Shown here: piece by piece, positions 42,625-52,647 of the stretch | How the letters are laid out: each line of letters starts with the position of its first letter | Numbering within the stretch: position 1 is the first letter of the stretch | Source: Thermodesulfobacteriota bacterium | Lineage (GTDB): Bacteria; Desulfobacterota; GWC2-55-46 | Direction: 5' to 3' | Assembly (NCBI GenBank): GCA_030583865.1 | Contig: CP129479.1 | Location: forward strand, 2,256,819 to 2,320,818 | DNA length: 64,000 bases | Made by a program: the position numbers and the translations under genes | Notes under the pieces: model-generated | The model's input: the letters and a program-made list of their open reading frames with translations, nothing else | What the model was told of the DNA's origin: nothing | The model's database searches: none

Positions 42625-44676
42625 TCAGATTCCATCAACAAACCGGCCCTTTTTGGCGTTGAGAAGGGCCAGCGCCTTTTCGGCGACGTTTCCGGCAGTG
42701 AGGCCGTATTTCTCGAAGACGATTTTGTAGGGGGCGGATGCGCCGAAACGGTCTATGCCTATTACAGCCCCGTCGATGCCGGTGTACCTGTGCCAGCCCA
42801 TTGGCGAGGCCGCCTCAACCGCGACCCTGACCCTTACATCCTGAGGGAACACGCTTGATTTATAGGCATCGTCCTGGGCCTCAAAGAGCTCCCAGCTCGG
42901 CATGTTCACGACCCTCGCCCTGACGCCCCTCTTCGAGAGGTCCTCGTAGGCGGCGACCGCAAGTTGCACCTCGGAGCCGGTTGCCATGATGATGACCTCG
43001 GGTTTGCCTTCCCTGGGGTCGGCCAGCACATAGGCGCCCTTCGAGAGGCCTTCCGCCGGGGCGTATTTCGTCCTGTCTATTACGGGCACGCCCTGCCTCG
43101 TGAGCACGAGCGCGGTGGGGCCGGTCTCGTTAAGGAGCGCGGCCTTCCATGCCTCGGCGGTCTCGTTCGCGTCAGCGGGCCTTATTACGGTCAGGTTCGG
43201 AATGGCCCTGAGGCCCGCGAGCTGCTCGACGGGCTGGTGGGTGGGGCCGTCCTCGCCGAGGCCGATGGAGTCGTGCGTGAAGACATAGACGACCTGGAGG
43301 CCCATGAGGGCCGCAAGCCGTATCGCGGGCTTCATGTAATCGGAAAATATGAGGAAAGTAGCGCCGTAGGGCACCACTCCCTTTGTGAGGGCCATTCCGT
43401 TAAGGAGCGAGCCCATCGCGTGCTCGCGGACGCCGAAGTGGAGGTTCCTGCCGACCCCAGTGGGGAGGAAGTTACCCATGCCCTTCATGAGGGTGTTGGT
43501 CGAGGGCGCAAGGTCGGCAGAGCCGCCTATGAGGAACGGCGCGCTCGCCGCTATTGCATTAAGCACCTTGCCGGAGGCGCTCCGGGTGGCCACTGCGCCG
43601 TCCTTTTCCGCGAAGGACGGCAGTTTCCCCATCCATGCACTGTCCCGCGTCCCGTTCATTATCGCCCTGACTTCGCGCCCCTCCTCCGGGTATTCCTTCT
43701 CGTATTTTTCGAGCATGGAAAGCCATTCCCTCTCAAGGGCCTCTCCCCTGGGGAGCAATTCCCTGAAGTCCTTCAAGACCTCCTCGGGGATGAAGAACTC
43801 GGGCTCGAGCGGCCAGCCGAGCTTCTCCTTGGTGGCCCTTACCTCGTCCTTGCCTAATGGCGCGCCGTGCACCTCGGCGGTGTCCTGCTTGCCGGGGCTC
43901 CCGAAGCCGATGATGGTCCTCGCGATTATTATGGAAGGCCTCGTGCGCTCTTCTTTTGCCGACTCTATCGCAAGGGCGATCGCTCCGAGGTCGTTTCCGC
44001 CTACGTGCTGCACGTGCCAGCCGAGCGCCTCGAACCTTTTCCCCGCGTCCTCGGACATGGAGAGGTCGGTCTTGCCCTCGATGGTTATCCTGTTGTCCGA
44101 ATAGAGATATATTATATTCCCGAGCTTGAGATGTCCGGCGATGGAGGCCGCCTCGTTCGAGACGCCTTCCATTATATCGCCGTCGCTGCATATGGCGTAG
44201 ATGTCGTAGTCGAAAAGCGGATAGCCGGGCCTGTTGAACCTGTGCGCGAGGTATTTCTGTGCCATCGCCATGCCGACGCCGTTAGCGAAACCCTGGCCAA
44301 GAGGGCCGGTCGTCGTCTCTATCCCGATTTTCGGGTCGTGCTCGGGGTGGCCCGGCGTGTGGCTCCCCCACTGCCTGAACCTCTTTATCTCGTCGATCGG
44401 GAGCGGATAGCCCGAGAGGTGTAGGAGCGCGTAGAGGAGCATGGAGCCGTGTCCGGCTGAGAGGACGAACCTGTCCCTTGCGGGCCACTGGGGGTTCGAG
44501 GGATTATGCCTCAAGATGCGCCTCCAGAGGACATATGCCATGGGAGCGTCCCCCATCGGCATCCCGGGATGGCCGGAATTGGCGGCCTCGACTGCGTCGA
44601 CTGCAAGGAAGCGCAATGTATTTATGGACATTTCGTCAAGGGGTTCGAATTTGTAGGAACGTGGTCTCTTTTCCAT
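42625..44676 (-). CDS. tkt: Transketolase
   Basis: A 683-residue thiamine-diphosphate enzyme with the cofactor motif [20 protein letters not shown] (GDG-type), N-terminal [17 protein letters not shown], and C-terminal [20 protein letters not shown]. It moves two-carbon units in the non-oxidative pentose-phosphate branch. First gene of the operon, behind its own promoter. Confidence 0.96.
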   Translation of the reverse strand: MEKRPRSYKFEPLDEMSINTLRFLAVDAVEAANSGHPGMPMGDAPMAYVLWRRILRHNPSNPQWPARDRFVLSAGHGSMLLYALLHLSGYPLPIDEIKRFRQWGSHTPGHPEHDPKIGIETTTGPLGQGFANGVGMAMAQKYLAHRFNRPGYPLFDYDIYAICSDGDIMEGVSNEAASIAGHLKLGNIIYLYSDNRITIEGKTDLSMSEDAGKRFEALGWHVQHVGGNDLGAIALAIESAKEERTRPSIIIARTIIGFGSPGKQDTAEVHGAPLGKDEVRATKEKLGWPLEPEFFIPEEVLKDFRELLPRGEALEREWLSMLEKYEKEYPEEGREVRAIMNGTRDSAWMGKLPSFAEKDGAVATRSASGKVLNAIAASAPFLIGGSADLAPSTNTLMKGMGNFLPTGVGRNLHFGVREHAMGSLLNGMALTKGVVPYGATFLIFSDYMKPAIRLAALMGLQVVYVFTHDSIGLGEDGPTHQPVEQLAGLRAIPNLTVIRPADANETAEAWKAALLNETGPTALVLTRQGVPVIDRTKYAPAEGLSKGAYVLADPREGKPEVIIMATGSEVQLAVAAYEDLSKRGVRARVVNMPSWELFEAQDDAYKSSVFPQDVRVRVAVEAASPMGWHRYTGIDGAVIGIDRFGASAPYKIVFEKYGLTAGNVAEKALALLNAKKGRFVDGI

Positions 44677-44713
44677 CAGGTCCTCTTAAAATCGGGTATT
44701 CTGAAAAGATTGC

Positions 44714-44741
44714 ATATTATCAGATCCGGCCAAAAAGACAA
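44714..44741 (-). promoter_or_regulatory. Sigma-70 promoter of the pentose-phosphate operon
   Basis: On the minus strand TTGTCT (44741-44736), 16-bp spacer, TAATAT (44719-44714), about 30-40 nt before the tkt start. Confidence 0.5.
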
Positions 44742-44807
44742 CGTAAATTTGCGCATTTCAAGCGGAATGTTCTGGCCGAAATTATGCTTTGGGATTATAG
44801 ATGTGGA

Positions 44808-45479
44808 TCAGGGGATATTGCCTGCAGCGTCCTTGGCTGCCGGGTTCTGCACGACCACCTTGAGCCCGTTCTTGCCCTCAGGAGGGGCGACCATGCCGCC
44901 TGTCATTATGACCTTGAACGCGTCCTCCACCGACATGTCGAGGAACACGACCTCGTTCTCCGGGATGACGGCGAAATAGCCGGATGTGGGGTTCGGGGTT
45001 GTGGGGATGAAGACGCATATGGAAGGCTCCGAGGTCTTGCACTTTATTTCCCCGCAGGTGACCCTGCTGGTCATGAAGCCCATGGAGAATAGCCCTTTCC
45101 TGGGGAACTCCACCAGCACGACCTGCCTGAAGCCCTGGTTCCCGTGGGTAAAAAAAGTCTCCATGAACTGCTTGGTGGCGTTATATATCATTCTCGCCAC
45201 AGGCACTTTGAGCATTATCCTCTCGGCGAACTCAAGGACCCTTTTCCCAAGGAAGTTGGTTGCAAGGACGCCGATTATGATTATGCTCAGGACGGTAAAG
45301 ATTATGCCGAGGCCCGGTATGTGGAAAGGCAGATAGGTGTGCGGATGCACAACCTTCGGGAGCAGGTTCAGCATGCTGTCCATGAACCTGACTATGAGCG
45401 AGACGACGTAGATGGACAGGTAAAGGGGCACCACCACCAGAAGCCCGGTAATGAAATAGCCTCTCAGGTGTTTTGTCAT
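44808..45479 (-). CDS. DUF502 membrane protein
   Basis: A 223-residue protein with two N-terminal helices (about 8-32 and 55-77) and the DUF502 signatures [36 protein letters not shown] and [13 protein letters not shown]. The family is widespread and uncharacterised. It overlaps the panD stop by 4 nt, so it is transcribed with the pantothenate genes. Confidence 0.9.
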   Translation of the reverse strand: MTKHLRGYFITGLLVVVPLYLSIYVVSLIVRFMDSMLNLLPKVVHPHTYLPFHIPGLGIIFTVLSIIIIGVLATNFLGKRVLEFAERIMLKVPVARMIYNATKQFMETFFTHGNQGFRQVVLVEFPRKGLFSMGFMTSRVTCGEIKCKTSEPSICVFIPTTPNPTSGYFAVIPENEVVFLDMSVEDAFKVIMTGGMVAPPEGKNGLKVVVQNPAAKDAAGNIP

Positions 45480-45856
45480 AGGCAGTGGGCCGCCAGCTCA
45501 GCGCTTATCTTCTTAATAGAGTTCTTTTCGTCGACGTAGACGAGAACAGGCGCGTGCTTCCTGGCCTCGGACTCCTCAAGGACAGAATAGCTCGCTATTA
45601 TGACCAGGTCCCCCCTGGCGGCAAGGTGGGCCGCGGCCCCGTTTATGGAAATAACGCCGCTCCCCCGCTCGCCTTTTATGGCATAGGTGGTAAGCCGGTT
45701 TCCGTTCCGGATGTTGTATATCTGGACCTGCTCGAACTCGTAGATTCCGGCAGCTTCCATAAGGGCCTCGTCGATAGCGACCGAGCCCTCGTAATCGAGG
45801 TTGGCGTCAGTGACGGTGGCCCTGTGAATCTTGCTCTTGAGCATCATCCGCTGCAT
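45476..45856 (-). CDS. panD: Aspartate 1-decarboxylase proenzyme
   Basis: A 126-residue pyruvoyl enzyme precursor with the self-cleavage site YEGSVAI, followed by [10 protein letters not shown] and GDLVIIASY. It makes beta-alanine for pantothenate. GGAGG lies 12 nt before the first ATG (45856); ATGs at codons 4 and 5 are alternative starts that give the usual MLKSKIHRA beginning. Confidence 0.95.
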   Translation of the reverse strand: MQRMMLKSKIHRATVTDANLDYEGSVAIDEALMEAAGIYEFEQVQIYNIRNGNRLTTYAIKGERGSGVISINGAAAHLAARGDLVIIASYSVLEESEARKHAPVLVYVDEKNSIKKISAELAAHCL

Positions 45857-45877
45857 CTTGTAGAAATGTCCTCCCTT

Positions 45878-46726
45878 TTATTGCACGAGCTTCGTGTTGT
45901 CTATGAGCCTCGCCTTCCCTATCCTGACCGCGAGGAAAAGAACGGAGCCGCTTGACGTAATTTCGGTATCCTCAAGCGATTCGCCGTCGCACACCCTGAT
46001 ATATTCTATCACGGCTAGAGGCTCTCCCTCTATGATTTTTTTCACTTTTTCGATGATTATCCGGCTTTCCCGCACCCCGGCCCCTACCGCCTCGCGGGCC
46101 GCCGTAATGGAGGCCGGGATGGCGCGGGCGGCCATCCTCTCAACAGGCGTAAGATACGAATTACGTGAGCTCATGGCCAGGCCGTCAGCCTCCCTTACGG
46201 TTTCTACCCCGATTATTTCAACGGGAAGGTCGAGGTCCCTGGCCATTTTCCGTATTACCCTGAACTGCTGGAAGTCCTTCAGCCCGAATACGGCCTTTTG
46301 AGGCTGGACCGCGTTAAAGAGCTTCAGGACGACCGTCGCGACCCCCCTGAAGTGGCCGGGCCTTGCCGCCCCGCAGAGCTTCTCCGACAGCCCCTCTACC
46401 TCGACCCACGTACTGAACCGGGGGGGGTACATCTCACCGGCGTTCGGCGCGAATACGATATCCACGCCCTCTTCGGAGGCTGTCTTCAGGTCCCGGTCAA
46501 GGTCCCTCGGATAGGACGCGAAATCCTCTGCCGGGCCGAACTGGGAAGGGTTTACGAAAAGGCTCATCACGAGGAGGCCCCCCTCGGCCCTGCCCTTTTT
46601 GAGGAGCGCCCTGTGGCCGTCGTGGAGATACCCCATTGTCGGCACGAGGACGACCGCCTTCCCCTTTGAACGCGCCTCGCTGGAGGCCTCGCGCATATCT
46701 CTTATACTGGTTACGACTCTTGTCAT
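45878..46726 (-). CDS. panC: Pantoate-beta-alanine ligase
   Basis: A 282-residue ATP-dependent ligase with PTMGYLHDGH, LFVNPSQFGP, GLKDFQQFRVI and MSSRNSYLTP. It joins pantoate and beta-alanine. ATG 46726 is chosen; a TTG three codons upstream is possible. Repeats B1 and A-b separate it from panB. Confidence 0.95.
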   Translation of the reverse strand: MTRVVTSIRDMREASSEARSKGKAVVLVPTMGYLHDGHRALLKKGRAEGGLLVMSLFVNPSQFGPAEDFASYPRDLDRDLKTASEEGVDIVFAPNAGEMYPPRFSTWVEVEGLSEKLCGAARPGHFRGVATVVLKLFNAVQPQKAVFGLKDFQQFRVIRKMARDLDLPVEIIGVETVREADGLAMSSRNSYLTPVERMAARAIPASITAAREAVGAGVRESRIIIEKVKKIIEGEPLAVIEYIRVCDGESLEDTEITSSGSVLFLAVRIGKARLIDNTKLVQ

Positions 46727-46785
46727 ATACGACAAAGCACCTTAAAATTTCTTCCCTAATAAATAGCAAAATCAAAAAGTAATTC

Positions 46786-46912
46786 GGGCTGCTCAAAAAG
46801 CTCAAGATGCAAGGAGTCGAAAAATGAGGGATGAGGCGTACTTTCTTTGTACGCCGCAGTGACGAATTTGAAGACGACGCCTTGAAGCGGGCTTTTTCAG
46901 CAGCCTGCTAAT
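46786..46912. repeat. Family B repeat, copy 1
   Basis: Ends GGGCTGCTCAAAAAGCTC and GCTTTTTCAGCAGCCTGC. A central hairpin GGCGTAC/GTACGCC is present. It lies between panC and panB and is followed immediately by a family A element. Confidence 0.85.
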
Positions 46913-47054
46913 GGCAACCTCTAAAAATTCGAGAATTTTCCCGCAATCGAGGAAGACAGGGAATAAAAAGCGGAGCATATATTACAATATGTGAGCATTT
47001 TTATTCACGGCCTGACAAAGAGTCCGGGAAAAAGATCAATTTTTCGAGGTTGCC
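46913..47054. repeat. Family A repeat (MITE-like), copy b
   Basis: Terminal inverted repeats GGCAACCTCTAAAAA and TTTTTCGAGGTTGCC are flanked on both sides by TAAT. Subterminal AATAAAAAGC...GCATTTTTATT arms also pair. Its last base forms the third position of the panB TAG stop. Confidence 0.85.
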
Positions 47055-47854
47055 TAATACGAATGCTCCTTTGAGGGAAACCTCTCCTCCACAACGTCCT
47101 TTATATACTCGGTAGCCGCAAGGAAGATGAGATTCCTCAAGTCCGCATACCTCTTCACGAACCTCGGGACCTTCTGCCCGGTGAGCCCGAGCATGTCGTT
47201 CACCACCAGCACCTGCCCGTCGCAGTGCGGTCCCGCGCCTATGCCTATGGTCGGTATGCCGAGCCTTCCGGTTATCTCCCTTGCGAGCCCCGAGGGCACG
47301 CCTTCGAGGACTATAGAGAAGGCGCCCGCCTCCTCCACGGCAAGCGCGTCCTCGAGTATCTCCTCGGCCTCGTCTTTTGTCTTCCCCTGCACCCTGTAGC
47401 CGCCCATCCTGTGGACCGACTGGGGCGTAAGCCCCACGTGGCCCATCACAGGCACGTCCATGCCCGTTATGGCCCTTATGGCCTCCGCGGCCCGTCTTCC
47501 GCCTTCGAGCTTTACCGCCTCTGCCCCGCCCTCCTTGACAATCCTCGCGGCGTTCCTCCGTGCGTCGTCAATGGAGGCCTGGTAAGAGCCGAAGGGCATG
47601 TCGCTAACGACGAGCGCGTTGGTCCTGCCCCTCGCTACGGCCCTCGTATGGTAGATTATCTCGTCAACGGTCACGGGGAGGGTGGTCTCGTAGCCAGCCT
47701 CGACCATGCCCGCCGAATCTCCCACCAGTAATAGCGGTATCCCGGCCTCGTCCAGTATGCTTGCGGTCGCGAAATCATAGGCAGTAAGGACGGGTATCTT
47801 CCTCCCGTCCTTCTTCATTTTCAGGATTTCCGCTATCGTGTACTTCTTCATCAT
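47054..47854 (-). CDS. panB: 3-methyl-2-oxobutanoate hydroxymethyltransferase
   Basis: A 266-residue TIM-barrel enzyme with TAYDFATASI, LLVGDSAGMV, MPFGSYQ and the Mg2+-binding region. The ending FPSKEHSY is normal for PanB, so it is full length. Start ATG 47854 (or 47851) is chosen; the longer frame runs into a repeat. The TAG stop is formed at the terminus of repeat A-b. Confidence 0.94.
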   Translation of the reverse strand: MMKKYTIAEILKMKKDGRKIPVLTAYDFATASILDEAGIPLLLVGDSAGMVEAGYETTLPVTVDEIIYHTRAVARGRTNALVVSDMPFGSYQASIDDARRNAARIVKEGGAEAVKLEGGRRAAEAIRAITGMDVPVMGHVGLTPQSVHRMGGYRVQGKTKDEAEEILEDALAVEEAGAFSIVLEGVPSGLAREITGRLGIPTIGIGAGPHCDGQVLVVNDMLGLTGQKVPRFVKRYADLRNLIFLAATEYIKDVVEERFPSKEHSY

Positions 47855-47882
47855 CTGGACCCGCCGCTTTCTGGTTGAGAGG

Positions 47883-48031
47883 GTGTTGAAAAACACCCTG
47901 CCAGGCAATCCACGGATGGATCGCCAGATTACGAAGACTTTCCAAGTCGAGCAGTTTGTGAGGCCTGGGCGGATTCATTCCGGCCAAGCCGTGTTGAAAA
48001 AATCCAGAAGGACTTTTTCAACATCCTGCCG
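47883..48031. repeat. Family B-like repeat in the panB leader
   Basis: AGGGTGTTGAAAAACACC at one end and GACTTTTTCAACATCCTG at the other form an imperfect inverted repeat with the B-type end pattern. It lies in the 5' leader of panB. Confidence 0.55.
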
Positions 48032-48182
48032 GTGGCTTACTACTGCGCCTCTTATTATTCAATCCCATTATCCGGGTTATTGCAAGGGGAATGGGGTACA
48101 TGCACGGCCTCTACCTATGTATGCTGAAGGCCAAAAAGCTCCGGTATTCCCTTTTTTCAAGCCAGGCCGCCGGCAATCCGGT

Positions 48183-48211
48183 ATTATAAACCAATGCCGA
48201 CACTGGTACAA
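48183..48211 (-). promoter_or_regulatory. Sigma-70 promoter of the pantothenate operon
   Basis: On the minus strand TTGTAC (48211-48206), 17-bp spacer, perfect TATAAT (48188-48183). The predicted leader to panB is about 320 nt and includes the B-like repeat. Confidence 0.55.
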
Positions 48212-48242
48212 TATCCCCAATACGGGTCAAAAAAGGGTGGGT

Positions 48243-48884
48243 TTACCTTGAGGCGACTGGGATATAGTGCTGGGACCCGCCTCTTATGGACCTTATTTCC
48301 TTGACAAGGCTTGCGAGGTCGGCGGGGTTGTTGACGAAATCTATGTCGGTCGTGTTTACGACAAGAAGGGGCGTGTCGCTGTAATAGAAGAAATACCTGT
48401 TGTAGGCGTCGACGAGCTTCTCAAGGTAGTCCTCCCTGACATGCTTCTCGTAATCTATGCCCCTGCCGGCTATCCTTTCAAGGAGCACCCCTGTCGAGGC
48501 CTGGAGGTATATGACGAGGTCCGGCTTCGGTATCCTCGTATCGAGGAGCCTGTAGACCTGCTCGTAGAGGCATAGCTCGTTCTCGTCGAGGTTCAGGTAG
48601 GCGAATATCCTGTCCTTGGCAAAAAGGTAGTCCGCGACCACCGATGTCTTGAAGAGGTCCTGCTGGAACATCTCTTTCTGCTGCTGGTAGCGGCTCAGGA
48701 GAAAGAAAAGCTGGGTCTGGAACGCGTATTTCTTTATGTCCGAGTAGAACCTGGGGAGGAACGGGTTATCGTCGACCGCCTCGAGGAGGGTCCTCCCTCC
48801 GAGCTCCTTTGCAAGGAGCTCGACAAGGCTCGATTTGCCGACCCCGATCGGGCCCTCTATGGCTACGTATTGCGATTTTTCCAT
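48243..48884 (-). CDS. Deoxynucleoside kinase (deoxyadenosine/deoxyguanosine type)
   Basis: A 213-residue P-loop kinase with GPIGVGKSSL, the substrate motif ending in ADYLF, and the ERS-like lid region (RIAGRGIDYE). It phosphorylates purine deoxynucleosides for salvage. It stands alone between the panB promoter and rsmA. Confidence 0.88.
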   Translation of the reverse strand: MEKSQYVAIEGPIGVGKSSLVELLAKELGGRTLLEAVDDNPFLPRFYSDIKKYAFQTQLFFLLSRYQQQKEMFQQDLFKTSVVADYLFAKDRIFAYLNLDENELCLYEQVYRLLDTRIPKPDLVIYLQASTGVLLERIAGRGIDYEKHVREDYLEKLVDAYNRYFFYYSDTPLLVVNTTDIDFVNNPADLASLVKEIRSIRGGSQHYIPVASR

Positions 48885-49001
48885 TAAGTCTCGGGGATGA
48901 AACCTGGCTGAAATCCAGCTGGTTTTCGGGAATCCGGGAATCGAAGCAGAGACAAGTTATCTCAGGGGCAGAAAAAAGTCAAGAGCGTATAAAGACTGAT
49001 T

Positions 49002-49859
49002 TTACGCGCCCGGCCCGGCCTTTTTCCTTTCCAGTAGGGCGCGCGTAAGCCGCCCGAAATCATTCAAATCGAGGGTCTCGCCGCGCCTTCCGGGGTCTAT
49101 CCCGGCCTCCTTGAGGGCCGCCTCGATGTCCGGCTTTTGAAGGCCGGTTAATGCGAGCGAATTTATGAGCATCTTGCGCCGTGTCCCGAACGCCGCCCTC
49201 ACGGTTGACTTGAAAAACCGCTCGTCTTCAATTGGCACCTTCGGCGAGTCCAGCACCCTGAAGCTCAAAACCGTCGAGTCGACCTTCGGCTTCGGGAAAA
49301 AGAGCCTGGCAGGCACGTCGAATTCCCTTTTTACTTCAGTATACGCCTGCGCAAGTACGGAGAGTATGCCGTAGTCGCGGCTCCCTGGCCCGGATACGAT
49401 CCTGTCGCCGACCTCCTTCTGGAACATGAGCACCATCACCGTGAAGGCATCCCTCTCGTCGAGGAGCTTTGCGAGGACCGGCCCCGAGATGTAATAGGGC
49501 AGGTTGGCGACGAGCTTTAGCTTCCCGTGCCGCTCTCCCAACTCCCTGCCCAGTTCCCGGAACGACAGCTTCAAGGCGTCGCCCTTTATGACCTCGACCC
49601 TGTCCGCCGGGAACCTCTCCCTTAAGCCGTCGGCCAGCTCCTCATCCACCTCTATGGCGAGGACCCTTGCCCCTGCTTCGACGAGCGCCTCGGTAAGCGC
49701 GCCTCTTCCCGGGCCTATTTCCAGGACCAGTTCGCCTTCCGAGACTTCCGCGGCTGAGACTATTTTCCTTACGATATTCTTATCGGTAAGGAAGTGCTGC
49801 CCGTACCTCTTCTTTGGCCTTGCCGGACGTGTGCCGCCTTTACGCGTGGCTGAAGACAT
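49002..49859 (-). CDS. rsmA: 16S rRNA dimethyladenosine transferase
   Basis: A 285-residue KsgA-family methyltransferase with YGQHFLTDKNI, EIGPGRGALTEAL and NLPYYISGPVLAKLL. It dimethylates two adjacent adenines near the 3' end of 16S rRNA. ATG 49859 follows AAAGGG; a TTG five codons upstream is less likely. It follows tsaD in one direction. Confidence 0.94.
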   Translation of the reverse strand: MSSATRKGGTRPARPKKRYGQHFLTDKNIVRKIVSAAEVSEGELVLEIGPGRGALTEALVEAGARVLAIEVDEELADGLRERFPADRVEVIKGDALKLSFRELGRELGERHGKLKLVANLPYYISGPVLAKLLDERDAFTVMVLMFQKEVGDRIVSGPGSRDYGILSVLAQAYTEVKREFDVPARLFFPKPKVDSTVLSFRVLDSPKVPIEDERFFKSTVRAAFGTRRKMLINSLALTGLQKPDIEAALKEAGIDPGRRGETLDLNDFGRLTRALLERKKAGPGA

Positions 49860-49911
49860 AAAAAACCCTTTCAAAGGGGATGCTGCTTCGAAAAAAAGCC
49901 CTGCGCCCTGG

Positions 49912-50931
49912 TCAGAACCCCTCCCAGGTTGGTTTTGCGTTCATGTCGAGCCCCGCAAGCCGGCCTTTCCTGATCTGGTGAAAGCCGAGGGACGCGACCA
50001 TCGAGGCGTTGTCTGTGCAATATTTTGGCGGCGGAATGAAAAGCCTGAGCCCCTCTTCTTCGGCCATCTCCGCAAGCCTTGCCCTGAACCGCGAATTCGA
50101 GGCCACGCCCCCGGCTGCCACGAGGTCTTTTGCGCCCGTAGCCCGGAGGGCCCAGAGCGCCTTTGTTACGAGGGCGTCTACGACCGCCTCCTGGAAGCTC
50201 GCCGAAAGGTCTTTTAAATGCGCCTCCGTCGGCGGCCCGTCGAGCTTCCTGACATGGGTTAGCATCGAGGTCTTGAGCCCGCTGAAGCTGAAGTCCAGGC
50301 TGCCCTTGCCCATGAGCGGCCTGGGGAAATCGATCGCCCTCCTGTCGCCCTCCCGGGCGAGCCTGTCTATTGCCGCGCCCCCGGGATACCCGAGCCCCAG
50401 TAGCTTCGCCACCTTGTCGAAGGCCTCGCCCGCAGAGTCGTCAAGGGTCTGGCCGAGCACCCTGTAAGAGGTAACGTCCTCGAAGAGGAGCAGTGTCGTA
50501 TGCCCGCCGGAGACGATGAGCGCGACAAAGGGGAAGCCCGGCCCCTCGCCCTCTCCCTCTCTTTCCGTAAGGAAGGCCGCGTGCGCGTGCGCCTCGATAT
50601 GGTTTACGCCGGTAAGCGGAAGCCCCCTTGCAAGCGAAAGCGACTTGGCGAAGGAGAGGCCTATGAGGAGCGAGCCCACGAGCCCGGGGCCCTGCGTAAC
50701 GGAGATGCCGTCGATATCGTCGAGAGTCTTCCCGGCTTCAGACAGGGCTTCTTCCACAACGGGCACTATTGCTTCTATGTGCCTCCGCGACGCAAGTTCA
50801 GGGACAACGCCCCCGTATTTCGCGTGGACGGACTCCTGCGACGCGACCACCGACGAGAGCACGACCCGGCCATTGTGCAGGACTGACGCGGCCGTGTCGT
50901 CGCACGAGGATTCTATGCCGAGGATTATCAT
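49912..50931 (-). CDS. tsaD: tRNA threonylcarbamoyladenosine transferase TsaD
   Basis: A 339-residue ASKHA-fold protein with GIESSCDDTAAS, metal-binding HIEAHAHA and VSGGHTTLLLF. With TsaB and TsaE it installs t6A on ANN-decoding tRNAs. Full length and intact. Confidence 0.95.
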   Translation of the reverse strand: MIILGIESSCDDTAASVLHNGRVVLSSVVASQESVHAKYGGVVPELASRRHIEAIVPVVEEALSEAGKTLDDIDGISVTQGPGLVGSLLIGLSFAKSLSLARGLPLTGVNHIEAHAHAAFLTEREGEGEGPGFPFVALIVSGGHTTLLLFEDVTSYRVLGQTLDDSAGEAFDKVAKLLGLGYPGGAAIDRLAREGDRRAIDFPRPLMGKGSLDFSFSGLKTSMLTHVRKLDGPPTEAHLKDLSASFQEAVVDALVTKALWALRATGAKDLVAAGGVASNSRFRARLAEMAEEEGLRLFIPPPKYCTDNASMVASLGFHQIRKGRLAGLDMNAKPTWEGF

Positions 50932-50960
50932 AATGGCGTGCGTTTTCCCGATTTCGTACT

Positions 50961-51124
50961 AACAGCTTGCTGAAAAACTCCGTTTTTGTTCAGGCTGCTC
51001 AAAAAGCTCCAGATGCGAGGCCCCATCAGGAACAGGGGAGCGAGGAATGAGGCGTACTTTTCGTGTACGCCTTCGTAGCCAGCGACGTAGCCTTCGAAGC
51101 AGATGGACTTTTTCAGCAGCCTGC
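50961..51124. repeat. Family B repeat, copy 2 (with extra outer end)
   Basis: AACAGCTTGCTGAAAAACTCC outer end, then CAGGCTGCTCAAAAAGCTCC, the central hairpin GGCGTAC/GTACGCC, and GACTTTTTCAGCAGCCTGC. Its arms (GAGGCCCCATCAGGAACAGG) match copy 3 rather than copies 1 and 4. Confidence 0.85.
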
Positions 51125-51183
51125 AAGGGCATGATAACCGAGGAGGGGGGCCGATATCCAGCCTTAAAGCGGCAAGGGGCTGG

Positions 51184-52314
51184 CTATCTCGACGCCAGCT
51201 TTTTTACGGCCCGTATGAGCGCCTCTATCTCTTCTTCGGTCGTGAAATATCCTGGGCTCACCCTTATCGAGCCTTCGGGCCAGGTGCCTGCCTGCCTGTG
51301 CGCCTCGGGCGCGCAATGCGTGCCGCACCTCGCCATTATGCCGAACTCCTGGTCGAGCCTGAGCCCGGCCTCGGAGGGAGACACGCCCTCAATATTGAAG
51401 GAGACGAGCGCGGTTCTCCTGGACGCGTCCCGGGGCCCTGTGATGGAGACCTTGTCTATGCCTGAAATGCCCCTTAGGACCATGTCCACGAGATCCTCCT
51501 CCCTGGCTTTTATCCTGGGAAGCTTTTCGGAAAGGAGGAACTCAACGCCCGCGCCGAGGCCGCCAATGCCCGGGGTATTGTGGGTCCCGGCCTCGAGCCT
51601 CTCGGGGAGCTCCGCCGCGTGCGCGCCCTCGCCACCCGAGCCTCCATCGACCAGGGGCTCGGGCTCGATGCCCTCTTCCACGTAAAGAAACCCTGTGCCC
51701 TGCGGGCCGAAAAGGGCCTTGTGTCCGGTCGCGGCCAGGACATTCACCCCCATGCCCCTCACGTCCAGCGGCATGGCCCCCATCGTCTGCGCGGCATCGG
51801 ACATGAAGACAACCCCCTTCCTCTTGCAAATCTTGCCGATTTCATCGAGGGGCTGTATGGCGCCGAATACGTTCGAGGCGTGGGAGATTACTACCATCCT
51901 TGTATTCCGCCTGATGGCCGCCCCTATCGAGGCGGGCGAGAGGAACCCCTCCTCATCCGGCGCTACCCTTGTCGCCTCCACCCCGGACTTTTCAAGTCTC
52001 AGGACGCACCTTGCGACCGCGTTGTGCTCGAAGGTGGAGGTGACAAGGTGGTCGCCGGGCTTCAAGAGCCCTTTAAGCGCGATGTTTATGGCCTCGGTAG
52101 CGTTCTTGGTGAATACTATCCTCGACGAGTCCGGGATCCCCATGAGCATGGCAACGGACTCCCTGGCCCTGAATACTACGCGGCTCGCCTCTATGGCAAG
52201 TGTGTGGCTCGCCTTCCCGGGGTTGCCGCCCTTTTCCCTAAGGACCTCGTTGATCCTCTGGTAGACCGATTCCGGCTTGGGGAATGAGGTGGCGGCATTG
52301 TCGAGGTAAATCAT
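51184..52314 (-). CDS. Class V aminotransferase / cysteine desulfurase-like protein
   Basis: A 376-residue PLP enzyme with YLDNAATSFPKPESV, PLP lysine in GHKALFGPQGTGFLYV and a cysteine-rich loop (ARCGTHCAPEAH). It resembles the SufS-like cysteine desulfurase/selenocysteine lyase subgroup outside standard isc/suf operons. No Fe-S assembly genes are adjacent, so the sulfur acceptor is unknown. ATG 52314 is chosen (AAAGG at 7 nt). Confidence 0.87.
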   Translation of the reverse strand: MIYLDNAATSFPKPESVYQRINEVLREKGGNPGKASHTLAIEASRVVFRARESVAMLMGIPDSSRIVFTKNATEAINIALKGLLKPGDHLVTSTFEHNAVARCVLRLEKSGVEATRVAPDEEGFLSPASIGAAIRRNTRMVVISHASNVFGAIQPLDEIGKICKRKGVVFMSDAAQTMGAMPLDVRGMGVNVLAATGHKALFGPQGTGFLYVEEGIEPEPLVDGGSGGEGAHAAELPERLEAGTHNTPGIGGLGAGVEFLLSEKLPRIKAREEDLVDMVLRGISGIDKVSITGPRDASRRTALVSFNIEGVSPSEAGLRLDQEFGIMARCGTHCAPEAHRQAGTWPEGSIRVSPGYFTTEEEIEALIRAVKKLASR

Positions 52315-52375
52315 GAGATGACCTTTCTTGAGGAAAAACCCTGATGGAAATTCCAAAACAGGCGGCTGTTACTCA

Positions 52376-52493
52376 ACAGGCTGCTGAAAAACTATTTTAG
52401 CCTGTCATTCTGAGCGAAGCGAAGAATCTCGGCGCTAATAAGATCAATGAATCTACGAGATTCTTCGTCGCCTTCGGCTCCTCAGAATGACAG
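52376..52493. repeat. Family B end fragment followed by a 13-bp-arm inverted repeat
   Basis: ACAGGCTGCTGAAAAAC (52376-52392) is a B end. It runs into CTGTCATTCTGAG...CTCAGAATGACAG (52402-52493) with an inner GAATCTC/GAGATTC pair, a form common among dispersed bacterial intergenic repeats. Confidence 0.75.
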
Positions 52494-52499
52494 CTCTCG

Positions 52500-52624
52500 G
52501 GATTTTTCCCGCAATCGAGGAAGGCCGGGAATAAAAAGCGGAGCATATATGATTAATTTGTGAGCATTTTTATGCCCGGCCTGACAAAGAGTCCGGGGAA
52601 AAGATCAATTTTTAGGGGTTGCCT
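52500..52624. repeat. Family A repeat, copy c, left end missing
   Basis: The shared core (CCCGCAATCGAGGAAGGCCG, AATAAAAAGCGGAGCATATA) and right terminus TTTTTAGGGGTTGCC are present. The left GGCAACC end is missing and replaced by the adjacent repeat. It lies 23 bp after the stop of the hybrid kinase. Confidence 0.8.
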
Positions 52625-52647
52625 TATTAAATGATAGCACCTTTTTT

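Noticed and set aside
47855-47908. PanB start at 47908
   Set aside because: The added residues are encoded in repeat sequence; PanB homology begins at MKKYTIAEIL.
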